Below are positions 1 through 8,377 of a stretch of 64,000 nucleotides of DNA, piece after piece. This DNA is from Priestia iocasae. GTDB taxonomy: Bacteria > Bacillota > Bacilli > Bacillales > Bacillaceae_H. The position numbers and the translations under genes are program-made. Position 1 is the stretch's first letter; each line of letters opens with the position of its first letter. A model generated the notes under the pieces. The model ran no database searches, was not told the origin of the DNA, and saw only the letters and a program-made list of their open reading frames with translations. Location: contig NZ_JAFBFC010000001.1 in the NCBI RefSeq assembly GCF_016909075.1, positions 496,001 to 560,000 on the forward strand, given 5' to 3'.

Positions 1-89
1 TAGTACAATATTCCCTTTTAGCATAGGTTCATGTTGTCCATATGTATTAGACGAATAAGTGTAAAAAAAGTTTCAATAAAATTGTCAGA

Positions 90-119
90 TTGAATTTACA
101 GTATCAGTTATAGTAGAAT
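90..119 (+). promoter_or_regulatory. Probable sigma-A promoter of ppiB
   Basis: TTGAAT at 90-95 and TAGAAT at 114-119 are separated by 18 bases, about 45 bases before the ppiB start. This fits a housekeeping promoter with one mismatch per hexamer or slightly more. Inference from consensus only. Confidence 0.45.
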
Positions 120-166
120 AAATGAAGTATTTTGTAATTTAGTACATACATTGGAGGTTATATTTT

Positions 167-601
167 ATGAAAAAAGCAAGTATTTTAATGGAAAATGGCG
201 AAAAGATCTTAATTGATTTATATCAGAGTGAAGCACCTGGAACGGTTGAGAACTTTGAAAAGTTAGCAAACGAAGGTTTCTACAATGGATTAACTTTTCA
301 TCGTGTTATTCCTGGATTTGTATCGCAAGGTGGTTGCCCAAATGGAATGGGAACAGGCGGACCTGGTTACACAATTAAATGTGAAACAGAAGGAAACCCT
401 CACAAGCATGTGGCAGGTTCTCTATCAATGGCTCATGCTGGAAAAGATACGGGTGGTAGCCAATTCTTTATCGTTCACGAGCCTCAGCCACATTTGAATG
501 GTGTTCATACTGTATTTGGTCAAGTAACTGAAGGTATGGAAACAGTATTAAAAATGAGAAATGGCGATGTAATGAAAGAAGTTAAAGTTTGGGAAGAGTA
601 A
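167..601 (+). CDS. ppiB: Peptidyl-prolyl cis-trans isomerase B (cyclophilin)
   Basis: Cyclophilin-type prolyl isomerase of 144 residues, the usual length for the Bacillus cytosolic enzyme. It catalyses cis-trans isomerisation of X-Pro bonds and is thought to help protein folding. The FHRVIPGF block (residues 44-51, with catalytic Arg46) and the SQFFI segment (98-102) form the known active-site face; there is no signal peptide. The start has a TTGGAGG ribosome site 8 bases upstream. It stands alone with its own terminator at 614-653. In B. subtilis ppiB also lies close to the rib/ypu genes. Confidence 0.95.
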   Translation: MKKASILMENGEKILIDLYQSEAPGTVENFEKLANEGFYNGLTFHRVIPGFVSQGGCPNGMGTGGPGYTIKCETEGNPHKHVAGSLSMAHAGKDTGGSQFFIVHEPQPHLNGVHTVFGQVTEGMETVLKMRNGDVMKEVKVWEE

Positions 602-613
602 TTAACGTATAAA

Positions 614-653
614 AAGAAACGAAAAAATGTTTTTTCATCTTTTTTAGTTTCTT
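614..653 (+). terminator. Intrinsic terminator after ppiB
   Basis: AAGAAAC plus an A-rich arm (614-629) pairs with the T-rich arm ending AGTTTCTT (636-653). The hairpin lies directly after the ppiB stop; the T tract is inside the 3' arm. Confidence 0.6.
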
Positions 654-797
654 AACTGATAAGGCCCTGCCATACGAATCCAGCAAGATAAAAGGAGGAA
701 GTGGACGGGCCTTTCAGCAACGTTTGTTTCCTTTTCTTGCTTTTTATTGATGAGACATCTCCTTTTCTATTACAGAAGGAGTAGAGGGGTGTTACTC
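654..797. other. Short gap with an inverted repeat, no secure gene
   Basis: AAGGCCC at 661-667 can pair with GGGCCTT at 707-713 around a 39-base loop that contains an AGGAGG. A 27-codon frame opens at GTG 701, but its spacing to AGGAGG is only about 2 bases and the peptide has no recognisable character, so I do not call it a gene. Confidence 0.3.
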
Positions 798-884
798 TTG
801 CAAAAAAGTAATTGGATTTTATTTTTTATTTTGTTAGGATTAAGTTTTATTTGGGGCTTCATTTATTGGATGTTTATTGCTTGA
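798..884 (+). CDS. Possible 28-residue membrane peptide
   Basis: A 28-codon frame starts at TTG 798, preceded by AGAGGGGTG at 783-791. The product is one hydrophobic, aromatic-rich span after a short QKSN head, with a charge-free FIA end, and reads like a single-span membrane peptide. I do not recognise a family. It lies between ppiB and ribT, where B. subtilis carries other genes. The non-ATG start and short length make it uncertain; it could be a chance frame in AT-rich DNA. Confidence 0.35.
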   Translation: MQKSNWILFFILLGLSFIWGFIYWMFIA

Positions 885-986
885 GTAAAGAGATGTATAG
901 CTTTTAGTACATATGTTGATATTAAGAAACAAATTTTGTATGATGAATGTATTAAAAGTTACGTTAAGTTACTTCATGAAAAATAG

Positions 987-1396
<410 letters not shown>

Positions 1397-1397
<1 letters not shown>

Positions 1398-1443
1398 ACA
1401 ACAGGCTTGATGCTAAATTTTTTAGCAAAGCCTGTTGTTTTGT
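1397..1443. terminator. Bidirectional terminator between ribT and ypuF
   Basis: AACAACAGGCTT (1397-1408) pairs with AAGCCTGTTGTT (1428-1439), with an inner TGCTAA/TTAGCA stem, followed by T-rich sequence. The last codons and stop of ypuF are embedded in the hairpin. Confidence 0.8.
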
Positions 1444-1949
1444 TTTTCCACTAATTTCATTTGTCGCTCGGCAACCACATCACTGCGATCTCTAAGAGTA
1501 TGACGGTTAATGATAAAGGTGTTTGTTAGGTCTGAATTCGACCACCAAAGGATGTTTTTTTGTTTACTGCGATGCATACAAGAAGTTAAAAGATGCTGAT
1601 CAGAAATCGGTAAAAATAAGCTCTCATACGGTTGTTCCTTTTTTATTGAAGATAAACGCTCCTTTAAAAGAAGGAATAATGCATCAGTATCAAGACCAAG
1701 CTTCGATAAATCTTCATGCTCTTGTTCTAGAATGAAGATAGCACTTTTAAGCATGCGATAAGCACCACGGTTATTTTTACGACGTTGGTGATATAAACTA
1801 ACGGCTATTTGAATCAGACCTACCCAGATGCGCTTTCGCTTTTTCGCTTCATCTTCTTTCCAATGCTCTTCAAGTATTTCATGGCATTCAAAATAATCAC
1901 GGTCTCCATGAAAGTGAACAAGGTAATCAATATAGGCTTGAGGATACAT
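1422..1949 (-). CDS. ypuF: YpuF, DUF309 family protein
   Basis: A 175-residue protein of the DUF309 family, function unknown. The diagnostic segment is FHGDRDYFECHEILEEHW (residues 13-30), followed by K/E-rich helices and IQIAVSLYHQ; the whole protein is predicted helical and soluble. Length matches B. subtilis YpuF. The start codon at 1949 has an AAAGGAA ribosome site. In B. subtilis ypuF also lies next to scpA (ypuG), but here it points away from scpA and is separated from it by a small spore-type gene. Confidence 0.8.
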   Translation of the reverse strand: MYPQAYIDYLVHFHGDRDYFECHEILEEHWKEDEAKKRKRIWVGLIQIAVSLYHQRRKNNRGAYRMLKSAIFILEQEHEDLSKLGLDTDALFLLLKERLSSIKKEQPYESLFLPISDQHLLTSCMHRSKQKNILWWSNSDLTNTFIINRHTLRDRSDVVAERQMKLVEKQNNRLC

Positions 1950-2001
1950 GTTTATCGTTCCTTTCTAACCTTAATGTTATATGTAGTCTATCATAAATGA
2001 G

Positions 2002-2031
2002 AAAAGTGTTCAGGTGTAACTGAACACTTTT
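2002..2031 (-). terminator. Hairpin downstream of the YjcZ-type gene
   Basis: AAAAGTGTTCA (2002-2012) pairs perfectly with TGAACACTTTT (2021-2031), 11 bp with an 8-base loop. On the minus strand it follows the small gene ending at 2040; the U tract is short. Confidence 0.55.
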
Positions 2032-2039
2032 AGTTATTA

Positions 2040-2135
2040 TTAGTATAAGCATGCGCAACCGACAATAATGAGTAAAATAAATAATACAACGATTAACGCA
2101 AATCCATTACCATATCCACAAGCTTTATCACCCAT
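2040..2135 (-). CDS. YjcZ-family tiny sporulation membrane peptide
   Basis: A 31-residue peptide with a Gly/Tyr-rich head (DKACGYGNGFA), one hydrophobic span rich in Ile/Val/Leu, and a short tail with Cys before Leu-Tyr. This is the pattern of the YjcZ/SscA-type Bacillus family (tiny transmembrane, sporulation-associated). The AAGGAGG ribosome site 8-9 bases upstream is ideal. A sigma-K-like promoter can be drawn at 2180-2206. The gene is too short for usual ORF cutoffs. The family call comes from composition and motif; exact function is unknown, probably in the spore envelope. Confidence 0.75.
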   Translation of the reverse strand: MGDKACGYGNGFALIVVLFILLIIVGCACLY

Positions 2136-2179
2136 AAAAAATCCTCCTTCAGATTACGGTTGTTTTTAATTACATTCTC

Positions 2180-2206
2180 ATACTATGTCATACACCCGCT
2201 TTTGTT
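2180..2206 (-). promoter_or_regulatory. Sigma-K-like promoter for the YjcZ-type gene
   Basis: On the minus strand an AACA element (2203-2206) is followed, 16 bases after its AC, by CATAGTAT (2180-2187). This fits the late mother-cell consensus AC...CATANNNT. The position about 45-50 bases before the start codon and the gene type support it. Consensus match only. Confidence 0.4.
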
Positions 2207-2250
2207 TGGGCGAATGCCCTCTTTTTCATGTTTTTTCCCTTAAATTATTA

Positions 2251-2279
2251 TTGGACATGGTTACATAATGCTCTATACT
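2251..2279 (+). promoter_or_regulatory. Sigma-A promoter of scpAB
   Basis: TTGGAC (2251-2256), 17 bases, TATACT (2274-2279): one mismatch in each hexamer with ideal spacing. This predicts a leader of about 115 bases before scpA. Confidence 0.6.
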
Positions 2280-2400
2280 AATGAAAGATATATAAATCCA
2301 TTTAGAAAATTTGGCTTTATTTTCAAATGAGAGTGCTGAAGTTTTTGTTTAATATGAACAACAATAAAAATTGGAATTGTAAAGTGTTGGTGAGATAAAC

Positions 2401-3159
2401 GTGGAATATAGTGTAAAAGTTGATGCTTTTGAAGGGCCTTTGGATCTTTTGTTACATTTAATTAATCGATTTGAAATTGATATATATGATATTCCTGTTG
2501 CTCAAATTACAGAGCAATATATGATGTACATTCATGCCATGACAGACCTTCAATTAGATGTCGCAAGTGAATATTTGGTAGTAGCTGCTACACTACTACA
2601 AATAAAGAGTAAAATGCTTCTACCAAAATACGAAGAAGAAGTGGTAGATGAATTTGATGAATTGCAAGATGAAGAAGATCCTCGTGAAGAGCTTATGAAG
2701 CAATTAATTGAATATCGAAAATTTAAAGAAGCTGCTCAAGAGCTAAAGCAATTAGAGGAAAATAGAAATCATGTTTATACAAAGTCGCCTACTGTATTAA
2801 CATCTTTACGAAAAGAAGAACAGGAAAGTAAACAAGACTTAGATGTGACATTTTATGATATGTTGAGTGCTTTCCAAAAGTTAATGAAGCGAAAGCAACT
2901 TCAAAAACCAGTTCGAGCAAAAGTGAATCGACAAGATATCCCCATTGAAAAGCGCATGGATGAAATTATCTCAGAATTAAAATGTAATAAGGGAAGAAAG
3001 AACTTCTTTCAGTTATTCCCATATCATGAACGAGATCATATTGTTGTGACCTTCCTGGCGGTTTTGGAGTTAATGAAGGGCGATAAAATTATAGTTGAAC
3101 AAAAAAGTAATTTTGAAGATTTATATGTATCCTATCAAGAAGAGAGTGAGTTGTCATGA
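2401..3159 (+). CDS. scpA: Segregation and condensation protein A (kleisin)
   Basis: The 252-residue ScpA is the kleisin subunit that bridges SMC heads and binds ScpB in the bacterial condensin, acting at chromosome segregation. The N-terminal [11 protein letters not shown] motif (residues 11-21) and IDIYDIPVA (26-34) are family signatures. A central acidic linker (EEDPREEL) and a C-terminal winged-helix region ([20 protein letters not shown]) follow. The start is GTG, with a weak GGTGAGA site. The gene overlaps scpB by 4 bases, indicating translational coupling. Confidence 0.95.
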   Translation: MEYSVKVDAFEGPLDLLLHLINRFEIDIYDIPVAQITEQYMMYIHAMTDLQLDVASEYLVVAATLLQIKSKMLLPKYEEEVVDEFDELQDEEDPREELMKQLIEYRKFKEAAQELKQLEENRNHVYTKSPTVLTSLRKEEQESKQDLDVTFYDMLSAFQKLMKRKQLQKPVRAKVNRQDIPIEKRMDEIISELKCNKGRKNFFQLFPYHERDHIVVTFLAVLELMKGDKIIVEQKSNFEDLYVSYQEESELS

Positions 3160-3728
3160 GTAAGCGCAATTGGAAAGCAGTTATTGAAGGCCTCTTGTTT
3201 GTCGCAGGAGACGAAGGGCTTTCGATAAAGCAACTGAAGGATACGCTTGAGATAGATGAAGAAGAGATTCAAGCGACCTTACGTGAATTGCAAAGCATGT
3301 ATGAGAATGAAGACAGAGGAGTAAATATTTCAGAAATAGCAAATGTGTATCAACTAACAACAAAGAAGGAAATCTCTGATTACGTGAAGAAATTAATGGA
3401 TGAGCCTATTAATCAGTCATTATCTCAAGCTGCGCTTGAAACCTTAGCCATCGTGGCTTATCGCCAACCTATTACGAGAGCAGAAATTGAGGAGATTAGA
3501 GGTGTAAAAACGGAGCGTCCATTACAAACATTAGTCGGTAAAGCATTAGTGAAAGAAGTAGGAAGAGCCGAAGGTGCAGGACGAGCCATTTTGTACGGTA
3601 CAACAAAAGAATTTCTCAATCACTTTGGATTAAAGACTATTGACGATTTACCGCCACTACCACAAGACTTAGCAGTTGAAAATAATGAACAAGAAGCGGA
3701 TTTGTTTTTTCAAAACTTTCAAGCGTAA
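3156..3728 (+). CDS. scpB: Segregation and condensation protein B
   Basis: A 190-residue ScpB that dimerises and binds the ScpA linker in the SMC complex. Two winged-helix units are visible; the second carries [20 protein letters not shown] (residues about 90-109), typical of the family. The acidic C-terminal tail ends [13 protein letters not shown], as in other Bacillus ScpB. The ATGA overlap with scpA makes an operon. No obvious terminator separates it from ypuI, 55 bases downstream. Confidence 0.95.
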   Translation: MSKRNWKAVIEGLLFVAGDEGLSIKQLKDTLEIDEEEIQATLRELQSMYENEDRGVNISEIANVYQLTTKKEISDYVKKLMDEPINQSLSQAALETLAIVAYRQPITRAEIEEIRGVKTERPLQTLVGKALVKEVGRAEGAGRAILYGTTKEFLNHFGLKTIDDLPPLPQDLAVENNEQEADLFFQNFQA

Positions 3729-3783
3729 AAAATGAACGAATAAAGTCGCATTATAAAGAACAAACATGCTGGGGGGAATAAAA

Positions 3784-4272
3784 ATGGGAAATACGATGGT
3801 TAAATCACAGTTAGAGTTAGTTGAGCAAAAGCTTTTAATTTCAAAAGAATCGTTAAATGCATTCTTAAATAACACAACTATTACATCATTACAGCATGAG
3901 CAAAAAGAAGACTTAGAAACATATAAACTACTGTTATCGAGTTTAAGAAGACTTGCTGTTTTTTGTGAAGAAGGACTAGATGCATGCCATGTTATTACTC
4001 ATACGGAACCATTTCGCAAAGCTGCAGCTGAAAAAACTCTTTATCGTATTTACCATCAATGTATAGAAGAATTTTTTAATCCAAAGCATGATTTATGGTT
4101 TGAAGACAGTCGCTCTGCTTATACAGGACGTAACTCCATTAAATATCGTTTTGTACCACCGACGTCTATCTCAAAATTGATGGTTTCTTTAGAAAGTGAT
4201 TTTCAGTTAATGCGCGAAGAACTGCAGTTTTATGAAACAGACTATATTACGAAAATGAAACAATCTCAGTAA
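3784..4272 (+). CDS. ypuI: YpuI, DUF3907 family protein
   Basis: A 162-residue soluble, mainly helical protein of unknown function, matching YpuI by position between scpB and dacB and by length. An ATG at 3766 lies inside the ribosome-site region; ATG 3784 follows GGGGGGA by a good spacing, so I start there. Visible features are basic and aromatic segments (LYRIYHQCIEEFFNPK) and a conserved-looking YTGRNSIKYRF. It is followed by a strong terminator at 4306-4341. Confidence 0.75.
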   Translation: MGNTMVKSQLELVEQKLLISKESLNAFLNNTTITSLQHEQKEDLETYKLLLSSLRRLAVFCEEGLDACHVITHTEPFRKAAAEKTLYRIYHQCIEEFFNPKHDLWFEDSRSAYTGRNSIKYRFVPPTSISKLMVSLESDFQLMREELQFYETDYITKMKQSQ

Positions 4273-4305
4273 AAAGATACATTTCTAAATAAATAGTTTA
4301 CATAG

Positions 4306-4341
4306 AAAGCTGACACTTATTGTAGTGTCAGCTTTTTTTAG
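4306..4341 (+). terminator. Intrinsic terminator after ypuI
   Basis: AAAGCTGACACT (4306-4317) pairs with AGTGTCAGCTTT (4324-4335), 12 bp, followed by a T run. Beyond it, to 4597, the gap holds only AT-rich sequence and the dacB promoter. Confidence 0.9.
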
Positions 4342-4532
4342 ATAAATAAAGGTTTATTTTTAAAAGAAAGAGGGTAAACTAAAAAATTTCTTGCTTTTAT
4401 CTTTATTTTAACTTTAAAGTAAAAAACAGGTATGTAATAGTCTTTATTTCCTAGTAAAGGGATATTTTCTCGCTTGATAAAAGAGATTGAGATAGGGCCG
4501 ATGACCATTTGACTATTATCTATAAAAAATCA

Positions 4533-4562
4533 ATTCATAACCTGCACTGACAAGCATAAACT
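4533..4562 (+). promoter_or_regulatory. Sigma-E-like promoter of dacB-spmAB
   Basis: TTCATAA (4534-4540) and CATAAACT (4555-4562) are 14 bases apart. The second closely matches the sigma-E -10 (CATACAnT) and the first resembles the -35 (kmATATT). The dacB operon is known to be sigma-E-dependent in B. subtilis. Consensus inference. Confidence 0.5.
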
Positions 4563-4597
4563 TGTACAAACAGGCAAAGGGACGGGGATGAGATGAA

Positions 4598-5749
4598 ATG
4601 AAACGTATGTATAAAATAATGGTTTACATAATTTTACTTAGTATGTGTTTCCATATAGCTCCTTATCAACCATCTGCAGAAAATAGTGTAAGTGCTCATA
4701 ATGCAGTTTTAATTGAGCAGCATTCAGGACGAATTCTGTATGAAAAAGCGCCGCATGAAAAGCAAAGGATTGCTAGCATCACGAAAATAATGACGGCTAT
4801 TCTAGCAATTGAGTCTGGAAAGATTGATCAGGTTGTCAAAGTGAGTCCAAATGCAATTGGTGTTGAAGGGTCTTCATTATATTTAGTTGATGGTGAAAAA
4901 ATTAAGTTAAAAGACCTTGTCTATGGACTTATGCTTCGTTCAGGAAATGACTCAGCTGTAGCCATTGCTGAAGAGGTAGGTGGTAGCCTAGAGGGGTTTG
5001 TATATTTGATGAATCAAAAAGCCGAAGAATTAGGCATGGTCAATACACACTTTGCAAACCCGCATGGTTTGGATGATCATGAAGATCATTATTCGACGGC
5101 ATATGATATGGCATTATTAACTCGTTATGCGATGCAAAATGAAATATATAAAGAAATCTCTGGCACAAAACTCTATCGAATGCCTCATCCTGAAGAGAAA
5201 TGGGATCGGGTATGGAAAAACAAAAATAAATTACTAACCAATCTTTATCCTTATACAACAGGCGGAAAAACAGGATATACAAAAAGAGCAAAGAGGACAC
5301 TTGTGACCACTGCTTCAAAAGATGGTTTAGACTTAATCGCCGTTACGTTAAACGCTCCAAGTGACTGGAACGATCATATCTCCATGTATGAATCTGCTTT
5401 TTCGTCTTATAAACTGACTAAAGTGATAAAAGAAGGAGAGTTTGAAGGGAGTAACGATCCATATTATAAACATAAATTGTATGTAAAGCGAGATGTATTG
5501 TATCCGTTGCAGGAAGATGAAAAGTCTAGTATTAAATTGGAGGCGAAGCTCTTAAAGCCTAGTGAAAATTGGGGAGACCATGCCTCCACTCCGAATATAG
5601 TGGGAAGAATAAATGTGTATCATAACGGTGAAGTCATTGATCATGTTTCTGTTTATTATAAAAAGGGTGCCGATGAAGGTGGCAACGGATTTTGGAATAA
5701 GATAAAAGGAATGATATTTTCATTCTTAGGGGTAAGGTCAAATGGTTAA
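4598..5749 (+). CDS. dacB: Sporulation D-alanyl-D-alanine carboxypeptidase (PBP5*)
   Basis: Serine DD-carboxypeptidase of 383 residues that trims cross-links in spore cortex peptidoglycan. The N-terminal hydrophobic segment (about 5-22) is a signal peptide. The three penicillin-binding motifs are present: S60-I-T-K63 with the nucleophile Ser60, SGN at 115-117 and KTG at 224-226. The C-terminal beta domain follows. It is the first gene of a three-gene operon; its stop codon overlaps the spmA start (ATGGTTAA). A sigma-E-like promoter at 4533-4562 agrees with mother-cell expression. Confidence 0.95.
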   Translation: MKRMYKIMVYIILLSMCFHIAPYQPSAENSVSAHNAVLIEQHSGRILYEKAPHEKQRIASITKIMTAILAIESGKIDQVVKVSPNAIGVEGSSLYLVDGEKIKLKDLVYGLMLRSGNDSAVAIAEEVGGSLEGFVYLMNQKAEELGMVNTHFANPHGLDDHEDHYSTAYDMALLTRYAMQNEIYKEISGTKLYRMPHPEEKWDRVWKNKNKLLTNLYPYTTGGKTGYTKRAKRTLVTTASKDGLDLIAVTLNAPSDWNDHISMYESAFSSYKLTKVIKEGEFEGSNDPYYKHKLYVKRDVLYPLQEDEKSSIKLEAKLLKPSENWGDHASTPNIVGRINVYHNGEVIDHVSVYYKKGADEGGNGFWNKIKGMIFSFLGVRSNG

Positions 5750-6341
5750 TATCATTTGGATGATGCTAACGATTATAGGGTTAGTATTTGCAGTTATCAA
5801 CGGCCGAGTAGAAGAGGTAAATAAAGCTATTTTTCAAGGAGCAGGAGAAGCAGTAACAATTAGCATAGGTTTGATTAGCATCCTTGTCTTTTGGTTAGGG
5901 ATTATGAACATTGCACAGCAAGCAGGTTTACTTGATAAACTAGCAAGATTATTTCGGCCAATTATTGCAAAGTTATTTCCAGATGTACCAAACGATCATC
6001 CGGCAATAGGATATATCTTATCAAATATGATGGCAAACTTGTTTGGGCTAGGAAACGCTGCAACCCCTTTAGGAATTAAAGCGATGGAGCAGTTAAAGAA
6101 ATTAAATCATGACAAAGACGAAGCCAGCCGTTCTATGATTACTCTGTTAGCTATTAATACATCTAGCTTAACAATTATTCCAACGACTGTTATTGCTCTT
6201 AGAATTACGTATGATTCGGCTAATCCAGCAGAGATTGTTGGAACTACACTGTTGGCTACTATTTGTTCTACGCTTGGTGCCATTCTTTTTGATCGTTACT
6301 TTCATTATCGAAGAATGCAAAAAGGAGGGAAGCGTAGATGA
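5742..6341 (+). CDS. spmA: Spore maturation protein A
   Basis: A 199-residue integral membrane protein with a nucleoside-recognition (Gate-like) domain, needed with SpmB for proper dehydration of the spore core. Several hydrophobic spans are seen, with the family segment NMMANLFGLGNAATPLGIKA in the middle. It begins inside the last codons of dacB and ends in an ATGA overlap with spmB, so all three are translationally coupled. Biochemical function is not established. Confidence 0.93.
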   Translation: MVNIIWMMLTIIGLVFAVINGRVEEVNKAIFQGAGEAVTISIGLISILVFWLGIMNIAQQAGLLDKLARLFRPIIAKLFPDVPNDHPAIGYILSNMMANLFGLGNAATPLGIKAMEQLKKLNHDKDEASRSMITLLAINTSSLTIIPTTVIALRITYDSANPAEIVGTTLLATICSTLGAILFDRYFHYRRMQKGGKRR

Positions 6342-6874
6342 GTGTTATTAACCAACTATCATTATTGTTAATTCCGCTCATAATAGGGGTTATTTTATTG
6401 TATGGAACATATAAAAAAGTACCCACATACGAATCGTTTGTCGAAGGCGGCAAAGAAGGGATCCACATTGCGATCTCCATTATTCCTTATTTAGTAGGAA
6501 TGTTAGTTGCTATTGCTATTTTTCGAGCATCAGGTGCGCTTGAATTTTTTCTATCATTAATGCGTCCGGCATTAGAAGCCATTGGGGTACCAGCAGAAAT
6601 TGTTCCATTAGCTCTTATTCGTCCTATATCAGGAACAGCGGCTTTAGGTATTACAACAGATTTAATTTCTACGTATGGTCCAGATTCTTTTATTGGGCGA
6701 TTGGCCTCGACTATGCAAGGAAGTACAGATACGACTTTTTATATTTTAACGGTTTATTTTGGAGCAATTGGAATTAAAAAAATGGGAGATGCAGTAAAGG
6801 TGGGGCTTTTAGCTGACTTTGTTGGAGTAGTCGCCTCAATTGTTATTGTTACTCTTATTTTTGGTACAATGTGA
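6338..6874 (+). CDS. spmB: Spore maturation protein B
   Basis: A 178-residue membrane protein, partner of SpmA in spore core dehydration. It has about four hydrophobic spans and the family segment PLALIRPISGTAALG. A GGAGGG ribosome site lies within the end of spmA. It closes the dacB-spmA-spmB operon and is followed by a strong terminator at 6909-6939. Confidence 0.93.
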   Translation: MSVINQLSLLLIPLIIGVILLYGTYKKVPTYESFVEGGKEGIHIAISIIPYLVGMLVAIAIFRASGALEFFLSLMRPALEAIGVPAEIVPLALIRPISGTAALGITTDLISTYGPDSFIGRLASTMQGSTDTTFYILTVYFGAIGIKKMGDAVKVGLLADFVGVVASIVIVTLIFGTM

Positions 6875-6908
6875 AATTTACGGTTGAAAATAATTGAATA
6901 TTCAATTT

Positions 6909-6940
6909 AAAGCATTACCTAAAAAGGTAATGCTTTTTTC
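6909..6940 (+). terminator. Intrinsic terminator after spmB
   Basis: AAAGCATTACCT (6909-6920) pairs with AGGTAATGCTTT (6925-6936), with a T run at its end. Confidence 0.9.
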
Positions 6941-7003
6941 ATTTATGAGACACTTGTGTAATCGATAGTAAAGAAGTAAGATGTTACAAGAGGTGAAGTA
7001 CAA

Positions 7004-7729
7004 ATGGAACGATTACAAAAAGTAATTGCACACGCAGGAGTGGCATCAAGAAGAAAAGCAGAAGAATTAATTATGCAAGGTCGAGTAAGAGTAAATGGAA
7101 CAGTAACAAAGGAACTTGGAACAAAAGTAGGGAACCAAGATAAAATTGAAGTGGACGGTGTGCCTCTTGAGCGTGAAGAACCGGTCTATTTCTTATTATA
7201 TAAACCACGTGGTGTTATTTCGGCAGCTAATGATGAAAAAGGACGAAAAACAGTTGTTGATTTCTTTCCTCATACACCAGAACGAATTTATCCAATTGGT
7301 CGATTAGATTATGATACATCTGGACTTATCCTACTAACCAATGATGGAGAATTCGCCAATTTAGTCATGCATCCAAAGTATCAAATTGAGAAAACGTATG
7401 TTGCAAAAGTAAAAGGTATTCCTTTACGTGAAAAAATTAAGCAGCTTCAAAAAGGAATTGTCCTTGAAGATGGTAAGACAGCGCCAGCAAAAGTAAAAGT
7501 TTTATCTATTGATAAACGCAAACAAACAGCAATTGTTGAGTTAGTGATTCACGAAGGAAAGAACCGTCAAATACGTCGTATGTTAGAAGCGATTGGTCAT
7601 CCTGTTGTGAAGCTGAAGCGCGAACGTTATGCCTTCCTTGATTTACGAGGTCTTAATGCAGGTGAAGCGCGCGAGCTATCATCACATGAAGTGAAACAAT
7701 TATATTCAATGGCACAAACTGGTAAATGA
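7004..7729 (+). CDS. rluB: 23S rRNA pseudouridine synthase B
   Basis: A 241-residue RsuA/RluB-type pseudouridine synthase, which converts a uridine of 23S rRNA to pseudouridine. An S4 RNA-binding domain occupies residues 1-60 (MERLQKVIAHAGVASRRKAE). The catalytic signature GRLDYDTSG (99-107) carries catalytic Asp102. KNRQIRRML near residue 190 is also typical. Equivalent to B. subtilis ypuL/rluB, between spmB and resA. A 13-bp hairpin spans the stop codon (7713-7746). Confidence 0.93.
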   Translation: MERLQKVIAHAGVASRRKAEELIMQGRVRVNGTVTKELGTKVGNQDKIEVDGVPLEREEPVYFLLYKPRGVISAANDEKGRKTVVDFFPHTPERIYPIGRLDYDTSGLILLTNDGEFANLVMHPKYQIEKTYVAKVKGIPLREKIKQLQKGIVLEDGKTAPAKVKVLSIDKRKQTAIVELVIHEGKNRQIRRMLEAIGHPVVKLKRERYAFLDLRGLNAGEARELSSHEVKQLYSMAQTGK

Positions 7730-7746
7730 TACATTACCAGTTTGTG
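7713..7746 (+). terminator. Hairpin across the rluB stop, possible terminator
   Basis: CACAAACTGGTAA (7713-7725) pairs perfectly with TTACCAGTTTGTG (7734-7746). The sequence after it is not a clean T run, so termination is only possible, and it may be leaky toward resA. Confidence 0.45.
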
Positions 7747-7843
7747 TCACATAACCTTCATAATATTTTCAACATTTGTATAGTAAAAAAATGATATAAT
7801 TGGTACGAAAAAATTTTGAGAACGTTTTAGCGAGGTTGAAAAT

Positions 7844-8365
7844 ATGAAAAATAAGCGTTTGCTCATGAGAAGCGTCATTTTATCCGTACTATTAGCAGCG
7901 CTCGGCTACACGCTGTACGTCAATTTCTTTACTGATAAACAAAAAGTAGCTGATGGAGATCAAGCTCCAGATTTTGTACTAACAGACCTACAGGGACAAC
8001 AACATCAGCTATCTGACTATAAGGGAAAAGGGGTCTTTTTAAACTTTTGGGGAACGTGGTGTAAGCCATGTGAAAGAGAAATGCCCGTCATGGAACAGCA
8101 GTATCACCTTTATAAAGATCAAGGTGTTGAAATATTAGCTGTTAATGTTGATGAAACGAATGTAGCTGTGCAGCAATTTGCTGATCGATATAAGTTATCG
8201 TTTCCCATCGTTATTGACCGTGGGTCACAAGTGTTACATGCCTATGGGGTAGGTCCATTGCCGACAACCTTTTTAATCGATCCAGATGGAAAAGTAGTAG
8301 ACGTATTTATCGGAGGACTAGATGAAAAGAAGATTAACGAGTATATGGAAATGATCAAACCGTAG
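7844..8365 (+). CDS. resA: Thiol-disulfide oxidoreductase ResA
   Basis: A membrane-anchored thioredoxin-like protein of 173 residues that reduces the CXXCH cysteines of apocytochrome c outside the membrane. A signal anchor is at residues 8-28. The thioredoxin fold carries W72-C-K-P-C76 and the downstream Glu78 expected in this family; the cis-proline region reads GVGPLPTTF. It is the first gene of resABCDE, 12 bases before resB. A TATAAT at 7795-7800 is a likely -10 of the operon promoter, but I find no good -35. Confidence 0.95.
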   Translation: MKNKRLLMRSVILSVLLAALGYTLYVNFFTDKQKVADGDQAPDFVLTDLQGQQHQLSDYKGKGVFLNFWGTWCKPCEREMPVMEQQYHLYKDQGVEILAVNVDETNVAVQQFADRYKLSFPIVIDRGSQVLHAYGVGPLPTTFLIDPDGKVVDVFIGGLDEKKINEYMEMIKP

Positions 8366-8377
8366 GGAGTTTTGGCA

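Noticed and set aside
701-784. 27-codon frame from GTG after AGGAGG
   Set aside because: Spacing of about 2 bases is too short and the product has no recognisable feature.
5040-5318. Long opposite-strand frames inside dacB, resC, der, hbs and other genes
   Set aside because: They are shadows of well-supported genes, without ribosome sites or recognisable products.
7815-7829. cre-like TTGAGAACGTTTTAG before resA
   Set aside because: Only about 12 of 15 consensus positions, missing the conserved CA end; too weak to call CcpA control.
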